This document shows positions 14,882 through 35,984 of a DNA stretch of 64,000 bases, in pieces. Made by a program: the position numbers and the translations under genes. The stretch covers positions 6,253,501 through 6,317,500 of the forward strand of contig JAKNDB010000068.1 of assembly GCA_024305405.1 (NCBI GenBank), in the 5' to 3' direction. The notes below the pieces were generated by a model. It saw only the letters and a list, made by a program, of their open reading frames with translations. It was not told the origin of the DNA and did no database searches. The number at the start of each line of letters is the position of its first letter. Positions within the stretch are counted from its first letter, which is position 1. This DNA comes from Dirofilaria immitis. Lineage: Eukaryota > Nematoda > Chromadorea > Rhabditida > Onchocercidae.

Positions 14882-17564
14882 TCTTGCAAAAATATTTTTA
14901 TTAGTTATTTTAGTTTATCGCTGATTACAATTGAGTTATTAATAAAAATTATAACTAACGAAGATAGCTAGATGGATTATTAATTTCTCAAGTTGATATT
15001 AGTAAGTCTTAAACTCATTTTGTTAACAATAATTTTCAGACGGTTGACAAAGATCATAATGGTTTATTGTCATTGAAAGAAGCACAAGAATATATTTTAA
15101 AAGAATACGGGATTGGAAATCGTGACGTGGAACGCATATGGCGACTGGTAATACCGAATTTAAATGATGAAATGGACGCTGCAATGTTTAGCAAATTGAG
15201 GAGACGTGTTCGAGCAATGTCGATTAGGCTCGCTAGGCTAATTATGAAGGTTTTTTTATTAGTTTGCTAAAACCAATTTTCGTCGTAAAAAACTTTTCTT
15301 TTAATCTCTCTGAACAGTTTTTTCGCCAAATTTTTGAAATTAAATGGAATGAAATTTTTTGTCTTTCGGTTTCATAAAAGATAATTAAAATTAATATTTA
15401 AATTTGCTTGATGAAATTAAAAGTACCTCGATTACATCTTTCTATTGCAATGAAATTTAAACCGATATTTTTTTCTATTGATAAAAATTATCTGAATTAA
15501 TTGTTATTTTAGAATGCCGATAAGAATGATGATGGACATATTGATAAGAGAGAAGCACAAAAGTAGCATTCGAGCAAGAAGGTATCAGTGCAGGTGATGT
15601 AAATGAAATGATAATGTCTGTTGATGACAACAATGATGGTGAATTAAATGCACCAGAATTTGCTGATTTTGAACGAATTATTCGATCGAGAGCTATTGAT
15701 ACATCAAAAAAGCGTTGAAGGTATTTGAAATTTTGAAATAATTCAAAACTGAAAGGAATAATATCGATTTAATATTGTTATATAATCATATAATTATCGT
15801 GCAATTGCTACATTTATCATAATTTAGTATTATCACATAATTATTCATCATTCCAACTAATCAATGCTTTGCTTTCTATTCCTTATCACAGGTAGTTGAT
15901 CGTGACGGAAGTGGTACTGATAACAATGGATGAAGCTAAACGCATCGCATTTGATCACTATGGTTTTGATGAAAGGACCCTTGGACCATTTTTGCTCAGG
16001 CTGATGAAAATGAAGATGGTCAATTGGATCCGGTTGAATTTGCCGGATTTCGATCAGTCATACGTAGCAAAGCTGTAAAAAATGCGTTAGATGTTATGCA
16101 GGTATTCATAATATCAATTCCATCTGTATATATTCAAAAATCTTTTTATTTATAAGAGAAACAGGATGATAAATTTCAATTTTCTATAAATTTTCCTATT
16201 AAAACTCAGAAGCAATAAATTATTCAAAATTATCAATAATTTTAAAGCAAAAATTTTAATTACTGTTTATTTCAATTATATTTGAAAACAATATATGGTT
16301 ATCAGAAATTTTTCAGAAAATTGACAATATAAAGTTAGTTTAGGCATAATGAATTTTATTGAAGAAAAATAAGAAATTCAATTAAATTAATAGTAATTCT
16401 TTTGAAAATACAATAAAATAAATATTTCCTTTTCTTCCAACATATTATATTTTCTTTCCTTTTTTTCTTACTCGATAATTAATTACTGGTTTTTTTTCAG
16501 GAAATTGATAGTGACGGCGATGGTTATATTAATAATTCCGAGGCTGTTGCAATGGCACGACGACAAGATGACATGGATCCTAAAGAAACATTTAATTTAT
16601 TTTCTATGGCTGATCAGGTATCGATAAATCCTACTTTGTTTTTGCTTATCAAATAATTTCCATCATTTTTATTTCTTATAATCTTATTAGTTTGCTAATT
16701 TTTAAATTCAATCTCTTTGATACGAATAAGTTTAGTGTAACATTTCAAATTCTTAAATACTTTTTTTTTTTTATAATTTGAATCAAATAAATCTTTCCAA
16801 ATATTTTTTATTGAAAACAATAATCAATAAACTTTTACGAATTGCAATTATCTTTATATAAATATATTTATTTTAGGATAAAAGTGGAAAATTGGACAAA
16901 GTAGAATTGGCTGATTTTTACGTCTCGTACGATTAAGTGCTATCAAATTTGCTACCGATCATTTTAAAGTATGCGTTTTATTTTGTTAAATATATTTTTC
17001 AAATGCTTTTTGAAATACATCTAACAACAATAAAAAAATTATAGCAATAAAAAAATGATGAATTGTTCAGATTTCGATAAATTTTCAACCAAATTGATGG
17101 ATCAAAGTTTCTGAAATTACCAATCAAAAGTGATAAATTGTTGAAATTCTATAGTCCTTGTTGAAATCTTTTATTTTATCAGGAATTTGATATAAACAAA
17201 GATAAAGTAGTAACAATTGATGAATTAGAAGAATTAATCGAATTGAAATATAAAATCGATCGATTAATAACGCGACAATTTTTCAAGAAAGTTGATGTTG
17301 ATAATTCGGATGATTTAGCCCCGGAGAACTTGTTGATTTCAGGTATCATGTCTCCTTAAATAAATGATATCATCTTGTTTATTTGTATATATCAAGTTTT
17401 TAATAGAATTAATTTTTTTATTTCACTCTCGGTCTTCATCAACGAGGTTTTTATTTAGGCATGAAATTCGACGATTTGTTACGGAACGCAATTCACAACG
17501 ACCGTACGATTCAAACAAATCCAGTGACGAAGACGAAAACGTGGTGAAAATACTGCAGAAGTAA
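11767..17564 (+). CDS. secreted poly-Q protein with twelve EF-hand sites in six pairs
   Basis: Twelve exons: 11767-11845, 12227-12379, 13065-13139, 14021-14250, 14599-14700, 15040-15249, 15513-15720, 15892-16101, 16501-16617, 16877-16968, 17183-17342, 17459-17564; about 580 residues. MLYSFFHFLLILISIYA is a signal peptide. Exon 2 encodes 20 consecutive glutamines. Then come loops DLDGDGALSLAE, DKNGDGYLTSIE, DKDHNGLLSLKE, a degenerate hand (exon 6), DKNDDGHIDKRE, DDNNDGELNAPE, DRDGSGLITMDE, DENEDGQLDPVE, DSDGDGYINNSE, DQDKSGKLDKVE, DINKDKVVTIDE and DVDNSDDLAPGE. Pairs in exons 6, 7, 8 and 9+10 are each 70 codons, suggesting duplication of a two-hand module. Six single-base breaks interrupt the frame (15559-15562, 15706-15711, 15916, 15989-15993, 16915-16919, 17319-17322); each is repaired by one base, after which every phase matches, so sequence error is likelier than a pseudogene. 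The specific function is unknown. Confidence 0.85.
12253..12321 (+). repeat. CAA/CAG glutamine repeat in exon 2
   Basis: Twenty glutamine codons, then one lysine and two more glutamines. Five CAA/CAG codons open the run, thirteen consecutive CAA follow, then CAG and CAA. The long pure CAA part is likely length-polymorphic. Confidence 0.9.
14834..14877. repeat. TA dinucleotide microsatellite in an intron
   Basis: About 21 uninterrupted TA units between exons 5 and 6 of the multi-EF-hand gene. Confidence 0.9.
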
Positions 17565-18225
17565 GGAAACAGCAATTTACCTCATTATCTTCATCATACA
17601 ATAAAAATTATCATCAACAACAACAGTAATAATAATAACAACAATAATAATAATAATAAGTAATAATAATAAGTAATAATAATAATGATAATAATGATAA
17701 TAATAATAATAATAATAAGTAGTAATAATAATGATAATAGTAATGATAATGGCACTAATAAAATAATGATTGTTATAATAACGATAATAATAATAAATAA
17801 TAAGCAATAATAGCATGAATAAAATATGGAAGAAAATTAAAAATTTTAAATAATTTAATTCATTGCATGTTACATATTCGAAAAATTCTAATCAGTGAAA
17901 TGAATGCGCTTCGCTTTTTTTAATATACATTACTATTATCAATTATGTACATTTACATAATTGATAACGAATATATGCATTGGAATAACAATGGAATAAT
18001 AAATAATACATTTGAGATGAACATAACGGATTAAATGTGACCTGTGAATGTAGACGTAACGAAACGTGAAGATAACGAAGAATACATATTTTCAATATTT
18101 CTCATGAATTCATTTTTTACATTTCCAATGTTTATTTTCTAATAATAACATAAATATTAATAAAATAAATAATTATTTGTATATATTATGATTTTTACAA
18201 ATGAATGATAGTTATGCTTAGGAAA

Positions 18226-18263
18226 AATTTATATTATCAAAAATTTTTTTGATAATATAAATT
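18226..18263. repeat. 18-bp inverted repeat, 2-base loop
   Basis: The arm AATTTATATTATCAAAAA pairs exactly with its reverse complement across two T residues. It stands about 660 bp beyond the EF-hand stop codon and 420 bp from the tRNA. Role unknown. Confidence 0.85.
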
Positions 18264-18670
18264 AAGAATTCTGCAAATAATATTGCTTGTTATATATTTT
18301 TATCATTTATCATTTTTTCTAACAATATCACTGCGAATGAATAATAATAATAATAATACTCATATATTCTATAATAAAGCAAGCATGATAATATCACAGC
18401 ACTTCAATAGATATTTTTCTTCTTTTTCACATTATTCTTCGCATCGAAAAAATATCGCAAAACATATTTGCAAAAGAAAATTAACTTTAAAAATTGATTA
18501 CTGATTTAATGAAACCAATTTCCATCTTTTGAAATTCTATATATTTTATAATATTAGTAAACTTCAAAGATTAACAACATGTTGATGGATATAACCCTTA
18601 TCCGCAGTGTGGTAATTGCGTCTAATAAATAAATTTAGTATTTGTGAGCACAACTGTGAAATGGGCTACC

Positions 18671-18675
18671 AAAAA
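18671..18675 (-). terminator. Pol III T-run downstream of tRNA-Lys
   Basis: Five consecutive T residues on the transcribed-sense strand shortly after the tRNA 3' end, the usual signal for RNA polymerase III release. Confidence 0.7.
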
Positions 18676-18686
18676 GTGTAACTCAG

Positions 18687-18759
18687 CGCCCTCCGTGGGA
18701 CTCGAACCCACGACCCTCAGATTAAAAGTCTGATGCTCTACCAACTGAGCTAGGAAGGC
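18687..18759 (-). tRNA. tRNA-Lys (anticodon UUU)
   Basis: The reverse complement folds as a complete 73-nt tRNA: a 7-bp acceptor stem with one G-U pair, D arm GCTC/GAGC, anticodon stem TCAGA/TCTGA with loop CTTTTAA (anticodon TTT), and T arm GTGGG/CCCAC with TTCGAGT. The internal promoter boxes are intact (A box TAGCTCAGTTGG, B box GGTTCGAGTCC). There is no intron. A run of five T on the minus strand (18675-18671), 11 bases past the 3' end, fits a polymerase III terminator. CCA is not encoded, as expected for a nuclear gene. Confidence 0.97.
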
Positions 18760-19361
18760 TCCCGGTATTTCCCAATTTATTTTCCTTAAATCTAACGTTT
18801 GATCGAAGTATCATTAGTCATTATCATTTACTTGAGTAAACAATTCGTGATAATTAGTTAAGCTATTAATTAATGAAGTAATTAACGGTGTGTGAAACAT
18901 CTTTTAGGAGTGTTTTATTCTGGCCTTCATATAAGCTCCAATGATATATATTTTATAGTAAATCTATTAATTAGACAAAAATGATTGCTACTTATCTTTT
19001 ATACGGAGAAAATTTCCATTTTTTGAAATATGTAATAATTAGCTTTAATCAGCTTTATAAAATAGAATAATTAAAACGTAATAATATTCAGGCAATATAA
19101 TAAGAAATGCTTAAATTGAAGTTGGAAATTTTAAGCAATAAATGACACAAGTGAATTATATAAGTAAGAAATATACATGAAAGATTTCGCCACTACTCGT
19201 AAATTACGTAATGTAATAATTTGAGCGACCAATGTCTAATAGTTAAAGTAATAATCGAAAATGATTGAACTTTTAATATATTAAAATAGCATAGCATTAA
19301 TTCTTATTTATGGCTCAACTATGTGTTTTTTCTTTGATTATAAAATTATCAATTATTTGAG
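18760..19361. other. intergenic, tRNA-Lys to acidic-protein gene
   Basis: AT-rich sequence without a convincing exon. An ATG at 19310 opens a short hydrophobic frame but meets a stop just before the acceptor at 19361. It is therefore unclear whether this is the missing first exon of the gene to the right. Confidence 0.5.
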
Positions 19362-21677
19362 GTGATAAATGATACCGCAACAAAGAACAACAATAACAGT
19401 CAAACGAATACATTATCAACGAGTGATATAAACAATGAACAGCATCAATCACATAGTATCAATGATGAAAATATTGAAAAGCAAAAGCCAATTATGACAA
19501 AATCAACAAAAACAAAAATGACAGCAAGAAAAGGGAAGGGATCGGTCAAAGGAAATATTACAATTTCACCGGTATTTTTCTTTCCTTCTTTTACTAATTT
19601 GTTTATATAACTTTGAGTGCAAACATTATGCAAATTCAATCTTATCCATTCATCATTTTTTTATTTTTTTATTTCTTTATAAATTATATAATTTGGCAAT
19701 TGGCACGAATTTCAACCTTTTTATTTATTCCATTATAAATATCTTATAGGAAATCGATTTATTATCAGTGATGACAACAGAGATAAATACTGCCACGATA
19801 CAATCATTTACTCATCCCGAACAATTCACGGGTTATACTTCCTTTCTTTTTGTGATTTCAAAATAATATTATGAACTTTATATTTACAAAAAAAAAAAAT
19901 TTTGAATTGAATTTTAGCATCAATTTTTATAGATGAGAATTCTGCATTAAAAATATGATGTTATCATTATTGATAACATCAGCAAGTATGTTAATCAGAG
20001 ATCTCATTTGTTCGGCACAAATAAAATATAAGTGCGTTATCAACGGAAAATGATCTTGTAAAGTAGCATAATAAACGTATATAATACAAAAAAAAAAAAA
20101 AGAGGATAAAGGTCACGAGCAGACAAAATCGGCGGATCGATCGCGGAGCTGTCTTGTGGAGGCGCAAATACCTTATAAATGCATAGAGGCGGAGTTACAA
20201 CATGAGAAAGATACTCTTTCATGCTGCATATTATATACATAAATCATCAATAGATCAGAAAACAAATGATTTAAATTAGTCAATCAGAAAATGATCGAAA
20301 CTTGCTTCAGATTTCCCAAGCAATCAGTATCACAAATATCAACATTATTATCTTATCCATATAATCAATCCTTTAATCATTTGAAATTGAATCGAATAAT
20401 CACATTATCGATGTTATATGAATTTCAGTTGATGAAACTAACAATGTTGTTGTTGTTGTTGTTATTGATGAATAATCAATTCTTAGAACTTTAAACATAA
20501 CTGGATAACATTAAATGTATTATATAAATAATTACGTAACAATGAAAATTAAAATAAATAGTTTCAATAAATAAATTAGGAGGTTTTTCATATGATAAGT
20601 TTTTCAGCAAAGCAAAGAATGCAATTTGAAGAGTCAAAGATTAAGCCAAAAATAAATGATGGCGATGTCACTCTATTTGATGAACCTTCAAAAATAAAAG
20701 TAATGATGAATCTGTGACACAAGATGACAGCATTGAAAATGGTTAAAATCTTTCATTACTTTTGAAATGTTTCAAACTTGAAAGATGTCGTCAATTTTGA
20801 TTTGTAATTTAGGATTAAAACATCATTAGGAAGATGAATACAATCGTTTTGATTAATTAATAAATTATGCTTTATTCGTATAATGTTGCAATTGCATGTT
20901 GAATGTGACTACATGAAATTTTAATAAAAATTTCATTTTATTGATCAACTGTAATTTTATATACATTTGATAATGATGATAAGAAAAACAGGCAATAAAT
21001 AGGGATAAATAAAATAATTGTTAACTTCCTTTGGCTTAAATTATAATCATTTTCAGCTGTTGAGCAAGATTCAACTTCATCACTGAGAAATGAAGAAAAT
21101 GATGACGAAAGAAGAAAATCAGAACCAACAACAGTTGATGTATCGACAACTGAAGAAATAGAAACAGCAGAGAGTGAACTGAAACTAAAACCAGAATCAT
21201 TACAATTACAAGATTCTGATGAATCAAGAAGTGACGATTCAATTAAAGAACAAAATGATGGTAATAATGATTCTGAAGGTTAGCTTTTTGAAAGTATAGC
21301 TCTGGACGATTACTATTCAAATATCAATGGTTTAATATCATTTTTAAACATTTGTTTGTCTTTTTCAGTTGATCATAACCAGGAAGAAATACCATTGGAA
21401 ACAAATACAACTGAAATGGATGACTTGATAGTTAAGGAAGCTGATGATGATGTAGATTCTGATGATATTTCATTAGCATTTTTAGAAGGTCTGGTTGTTT
21501 TATTTTTATGTTTCTTTTTGTAATATATAAATTAACATTTCAAAATTTAATTTGAAAGTTGAAATGAAATTTTATAAATGAAATTCATTTATTTTAGCAC
21601 TGACAACAAAGGAAATAATGTCGGTGATAGAGGATACAATGCCAGTGACAGACGAATCAGAAATGGAATTGAAAAAT
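19362..21677 (+). CDS. unknown acidic low-complexity protein (5' and 3' ends unresolved)
   Basis: Six exons join in phase: 19362-19571, 19750-19831, 20608-20741, 21057-21278, 21369-21488 and 21598-21677. I do not recognise the family. The first exon is rich in N, S, T and K and includes a basic patch (KTKMTARKGKGSVKG). Later exons are strongly acidic with many E, D, S and T, such as DDDVDSDDISLAFLE. No membrane segment or known fold is visible, so a disordered protein is likely. No ATG can be assigned: the frame enters at 19362 after a TTTGAG acceptor, so an upstream exon is probably missing from this model. Exon 3 needs one extra A at 20690-20694 to keep frame. After 21677 the frame may splice to 22165 and run into an ATT array, or may end elsewhere. 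Confidence 0.55.
20109..20200. other. GC-rich island inside an intron
   Basis: About half of the bases in 20101-20200 are G or C, far above the surrounding sequence. It lies between exons 2 and 3 of the acidic-protein gene. On the plus strand, a frame in phase with exon 2 stays open from a possible acceptor at 20111 to a stop near 20240, with an ordinary amino-acid mix (for example CLVEAQIPYKCIEAELQHEK). No GT donor follows, so it could be an alternative last exon, an RNA gene or unrelated inserted DNA. No RNA family was recognised. Confidence 0.4.
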
Positions 21678-22222
21678 GTAAGTATTCTTACCACAAATCA
21701 AAAAAGGCAGTGCGAAAAAATAGTGATCTATCGGAAATATCTTAAACCTTTAATTTGACCTCAGGAAAGCAAAAGTTTCTTCTTTAAAATTTCGAAATCA
21801 AATCATATTATATCCTAAGTAAACAATTTTTAATTTCTGTTTTAAAATAAATCTCTAATAGTCACATTTTCGAGTAGTTTCTGAAGCGAACCAAAGCGGT
21901 TGCAATAATAAAATTTTAAATTTGAACTTTTGAAAACTAAATCAGAATTTTTAAGTCTTGAATTATAAATAAAATAAGAATTTTTGATCTAACTAAATAT
22001 CTACTTTCAATATACCACGTTATTGCTACTCGAATGCTGTTGATTAGCTAAAAAATAAATGTTATCAGTTGGAAATAATGAAATTTTTGCCCATTCATTT
22101 TTCATACAGCAGTGTGGTGAAATAATAATCTTTTATCAGTATTATGTCTATCCTTTATTTACAGAAACTAATGGATATTAGAAATAAAAATTGCTTAATC
22201 ATAAACATAATCACAATTACAA

Positions 22223-22323
<101 letters not shown>

Positions 22324-23885
22324 TGTATTCTCAGTTAATTGATCTCCTTGGGAGTTGTATTAATTCTAATTACAATATTTGCGGAAAAGGATTTATCGTT
22401 GATTGCATGGATTACTTTTATTTATTTTCTTTTTGCTCTTTTTCCTTTTCTTCAAATAATTTAAAAATATAAAATATCTGAAATTTTTAATTAAACACAA
22501 CGAAAATTAATCGCTCATCTTACTGGAATACTTAAAAATTTGTTTTTTAATTGTAATGTTATATTGTCTTGTTGTATAAGCATATTTTGTTTCGTAAAAT
22601 ATTTATTTTATACAATAAAATTTTCATAATTATTTTCGTCCGTAAGCATATTTTTAAAATATAATGGAAAATGTAATTGAAAAATCAATAATTTATAGAG
22701 CTATTGGAATATTGTATTTTGAACAGATTTAAATAAAACAAAATAGCAAATAATTGGAATATTGTATTTCATGGTATAAATGCATTATTATGCTGAACTT
22801 TTATTTTCTAAAATATAGCCATACTTTTTAAAATTCCTTTGTTTAAAAATTATTTCATTTATGAGTGATACATTGATATACATAATGATTGTAAAAACAA
22901 GGAAAAGATATTGGACAAATTACAATAGGATGTTTACCATATTCACATCATTGAATGTATTACTTAAGCAAATTTATCAGTGATAATGAGCAAAAATATT
23001 TCATTGGTACCATATCATTAAGAATGAATAAACATGAAAAAACTTCAAATTTTGATTGGATATAATTTCCAAACCACATGTAAGGAAACTTAGAAATAAA
23101 TGATAAATGATATATAGACAGTTCATTTTTGATGCAGGTAGCTACGGTGACGATCTATAAATAATTTCAAATTTGTGATTGAAAATTATTGAATTGATAA
23201 ACTAATTATAAAATCAATGAATAAAAATAAAGAGGAAATTTTTAAAGTTTTTAATTATGAAAAATTTAAAGGAAAAGGAAAGGGTAAATTTTACAATTTT
23301 ACAACAATAAAGAATGATTTGGTTTTTTTTCCTTTTTATAAAAATTCATTAAATTATTATTTCACAGTACAGACATTTTGATATGATAACATATTTATAC
23401 ATATATATCTAGTAAAATTTTACCCTATATAAATACTGCAGTTATGTGTTAATTTTATCATTACTTTTCAACACAGGAAAAATCATGAAATTTGTTCAAC
23501 AAAATTTTACTTATCATATTATTTCTTAATTATTTTTAAGATTCAATGTGTTAAAAAATTTTCATTAATTATTAAATTTCATCAAATAACCACTATTAAA
23601 TATATTACCAATGTTTTCTTGTTATTTTGAATAACTTCGAATTCAATTACAAAAACACAATTAATTGGTGAAAGTTTAAATTATAAAATGCAAATATTTT
23701 TCTTTATATAAATGATAAAACTATTATATATAATTAAGCAATTATGCAATAATAATTTCCATTCAAAAATCATGATAATAAAAGACTTTAGACAGAATAT
23801 ATTACTTATTATGTATTAGCAATTCGAATAATAATTTTTTTAAAAAAATTGATCGGTTGATGAAATTTCAATTTCAATAAAATTA
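22324..23885. other. intergenic, no gene seen
   Basis: AT-rich sequence between the plus-strand acidic-protein gene and the 3' end of the minus-strand proline-motif gene. I see no exon, RNA gene or notable repeat. Confidence 0.55.
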
Positions 23886-32138
<8,253 letters not shown>

Positions 32139-33799
32139 TTTACTGTAACAAAAATTGGTGGAAAATTAAATTCATTAAATATTTTTATTCGTAATTATAG
32201 AAAGCAACATGAAATTTTTAAATCAGCAAAAAAGGAAGAGAAACAAAAAAATCAATCAAAACACGAAATAAAAACAATTTCCAATTTTTCGAAATTTTCT
32301 TCATTTTAACATTAATCATCACATCATGTAATTCAGTTAATGTTTAATATTTTAATCGATCGATTTCGCGATAATAAATTACTGCTTTCTATATAATACT
32401 AATTATCTAAACTTTTCATTTTACTAAAACTTTTGAAGTAAAGTTTGAAATGATGAAATACTTTAATAAAATAATTCATAATTGTAATTGAATCAGTCGT
32501 CATCAAGAAATATATAAAATTTCAAAGAAAAAAAGCTTCAATGTTTATTAAGAAATTATAAAAATAATTTTTCAAATATATCCTTTGTATATCTTTTTCC
32601 AATTTTTTGTTAGAAATATATTATTTAATTTCTCGAATATAAAAGATAAATTAAAATAATAAATAATTAAATAAATGCATTATAATGTGTTCGTATAAAA
32701 TTGAAATATATTAAAATATATAAACATATTATGTACATTTTTGTGTATATTAAATCCAATTAAAATTAACAATGGATGTAGAATTTGGGGAAATGTTGAT
32801 TTTAAAAATGGTAGCGAAATTCAAGCCATAATCTAAAAAAAAAAAAAAAAAAAGACGAGTTAATGGCAGAAGTTTTCATATTTTAACCTGATTCCCTTCA
32901 CTAATTATAAATCGATTAAAATTTCATTTCTTTCGATAATACTATTCAAAAAAAAAGATCATACGTTGATTCATTTTTGGTTCCTATTAAATATATTTCA
33001 TCTAAAAAAGTGACAAATCCATTTCTGTTTCTAAAAAATTTTTTTAAACAGCGCTGCTTTTCATAACAGTTAAAGTAATCAATAAAATAAATTCATCAGA
33101 TTTTGAAATGAAAATGGAATGAATTATTATGAAGTTTTTCTTATAATAATAAAATTTTAAAAAGCAAACATATCGATGCCTATTTAAAAGACAATGATCA
33201 CAAAATAAAAACGAAGAAGAAAGGTAATTAAGTACTGTGAATAAAAATATAAGTAGCATATCGATTATTCATTTCCAACTATGATTAAATTACAGATATT
33301 TTGCGAATTATAAGTATCATATCTCACAAAAGTACATAAACACATATTCTCCCGGCATTACATTAAAGGCTTTGCTTCAAAAGTTGAAAAGAAATTTAAA
33401 ACCAGTTGATAGAATTATTTGAGATTGATCGCCAGCCACTTTTTAAGTACATCAAAAGGGATAGAAAATTATAAGTTTGTATATTTGTTAATAATCATCA
33501 TGTATTCATAATGTTATCATTAAATAATCTAAGTCAAAGAATGATAATTTAAAAATGATAATAAAAAGTTGTATAAGAAAGAAATTCATAAAATTTCTTA
33601 TTTATGGGAAGAATTACTATTTAAAGCTTACGATCTGCAATTTTCAATATGCTTCAAATCTATTATTATAAAAAAAAGCTAACTTACCCAAAGTGTTATT
33701 GTATTATTTTGTCTATAGGAGAAGATGCTTAAATATGTATGAGAAGTTTAATGAAACTAAAGGAAATAATGAAGGAAGAAAACATTCAATACATATAAA

Positions 33800-34100
33800 T
33801 ATATATATTTTCTCTTTCACGAAGGCTTAAAAACTGTTTGTAATGATATAAGAACGGCAATTCTTAATCTTATTGGATCAGATATAGAACCTGGAAAATT
33901 TTATTTTGCTACGGTCAATAACATCACACAAAGCTGTAAATCTTGGTTTGTCGAATGATAATAATTTAGTGAAGATTACAGGTATTTTTATTCAGAAGCA
34001 TGGTCGATTTACAAATATTAAATTGAAAATAGTATCACTTAAAGTTTTTCCATTCAATAAAGATAATGAGAAAACAGTCTCGAGTTATCAGCTTTAGGTA
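33800..34100 (+). pseudogene. possible coding relic of unknown origin
   Basis: Two overlapping plus-strand frames have an ordinary amino-acid mix rather than the local low-complexity pattern. The first includes DIRTAILNLIGSDIEPGKF and ends at a stop near 33957. The second includes NNLVKITGIFIQKHGRF and ends at a stop near 34096. They could be one frame broken by an indel between about 33900 and 33950. I do not recognise a family. A degraded bacterial or mobile-element fragment is possible, but nothing here proves it. Confidence 0.25.
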
Positions 34101-35942
34101 TAATGACTGTTTACATATTATTCCTGTTACGATAACAAAAAAACTAGGCTGAGCTATTGATTTAGTTTCAGCATTTTCGACAAATTTCATGAAATGTCTA
34201 TTAAATTAAGAATATAAATACAGAAAATTAATTACTGGTAACTTGGCTTTTACAGTAAAATGCGATAAGGGATATATAAATAACAATATAGAGCTAACGA
34301 AATGATAGAAATTTCAGAATAAATTCCACATTAAAATAGTTGATAAGATTGACAATCTAATCAGCAAGCTATACATTATTTATTATAATTGAAATTTGCT
34401 ATTTGCGAAAAAATTTGGAATGATAAACTTTTGGAATGATGAATGAGAAGAAAAGTTGCTAATATTTTGTTATAAAGCTTAAAGAATAGTAACATCAATC
34501 TTCCTTTACATCCGGAAACAAACTATGCCAAATGATTCAAATATTTATTAAATCAAGAATATAAATATAAAAAATTAATCAGCAAATCATATCATAATAC
34601 TGCTCACATTATCACAAATCGTTTTAATTTCATTTCATTTTCATGTCAATCACATCAACAAATTCATTAGAAAATTTGAGAAATTGAGAAAACATCGTAA
34701 AAGAATGGAATTTTTAGATAAATTTAAAGTGTATAAGACGATGGAGGAGGGAAAAAGTCCTTCAGGCACTTAATCGAAGATATATGAGCTAATTTTTTTG
34801 TACGCCTAAATTCTAACATTTTAAATCTGACAAATGCTTCTCATCCATTTTAATTTTTCTTTACTTTCACATATATATATATATTTTGTATACTTTGATT
34901 AACAAAAATTTATATTATCGCTCTTTCATTTATATCAACTAGCACTGAAGTATATTCGTCTCATCATCACTATTATCATTATCATTGTCATTATAGACTA
35001 ATTTTTATATGATTATTATTTTAACAAGATATTTTTAGTCGTCATCATTATCATAGTCATTATATAATGATTTTATACATAATCATTATTTCAAAAGATA
35101 TTGCTTCACAACCATTATCATCGCTATCTCTATCATTATTGTTGTTACCGTTACCATTATTCTTATTATTGTTATCGTTATTTTTAGTTATTATCACTAT
35201 TATTTTATCATTGCTTTCGAAAACTGTTATTTTTGTAATTCTAAATTAAAATGTGATCAAAATAAAGCAAAATTTCTATGAAATAATGTTTATCTCATTC
35301 GTTATCAATGATTACTGTGCTTCAACATTTTTCATTTTAATAGATTAGAAGATTTGATTCGGAATATGTGCTATTTAATTAATGCAATTTCAAAAATGAA
35401 ATGAAAATGAGAGATAATTTGATAAAATATGAAGAGCAAAAAAATTGAAATATGAGTGTATGATGGGGTAAAAGAATAATAAATAATCAATTGAAAATGA
35501 TTAATAATCGTTCGTACTTTTTGGCATTTTGAACAATTAATCCAACAAAAATGATTGTAAAAATTGAAAAATGTTTTGTCGCTGTTTAAAAAAAAAAAAA
35601 TTTCATTTTCATTTCTAACGATTATTTCAGTGCATTGCTTCTAACATGAAGAAGAAATTATCCATTCGAAATGAAAGTCTAATCGATAAAATGTATTAAT
35701 CAATTACTTATCATTCTTCATATATTTTTAATTTAAAAGGAAAAAAAAGAACCTAGTAAGATAAATAAATTCTCTTACTGACTTATTTGTATCTTTTCGT
35801 TGATTGATTTGATATCTGATAAAAAGAAAGACGTCTTTAAAAGCAGAAGAAACGAAATTTATTTCCTCGTAATATGGAATTTCGTTATCAAAATTAAAAA
35901 GATATTGAAAATTAATGGAGAGAAAATAAATGAAGGAACAAG

Positions 35943-35984
35943 AACAATCATTGACGTGTTGTTAACAATCATTGACGTGTTGTT
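35943..35984. repeat. 21-bp direct repeat, two copies
   Basis: Two adjacent identical 21-bp copies, beginning AACAATCATTGACGTG. No role is evident. Confidence 0.85.

Larger units (their letters stand above)
17565..18686. other. 3' flank of the EF-hand gene with AAT microsatellite and hairpin
   Basis: After the stop codon at 17562-17564 there is an imperfect AAT array at about 17610-17815. A near-perfect hairpin (18226-18263) follows, and no further exon is seen before the tRNA gene. Open frames here are low-complexity asparagine or isoleucine/tyrosine translations of the triplet array. Confidence 0.6.

Noticed and set aside
15513..17342. Interpretation of the multi-EF-hand gene as a pseudogene
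   Set aside because: All lesions are single-base changes, splice sites and calcium ligands are intact, and the same kind of break appears in essential genes nearby.
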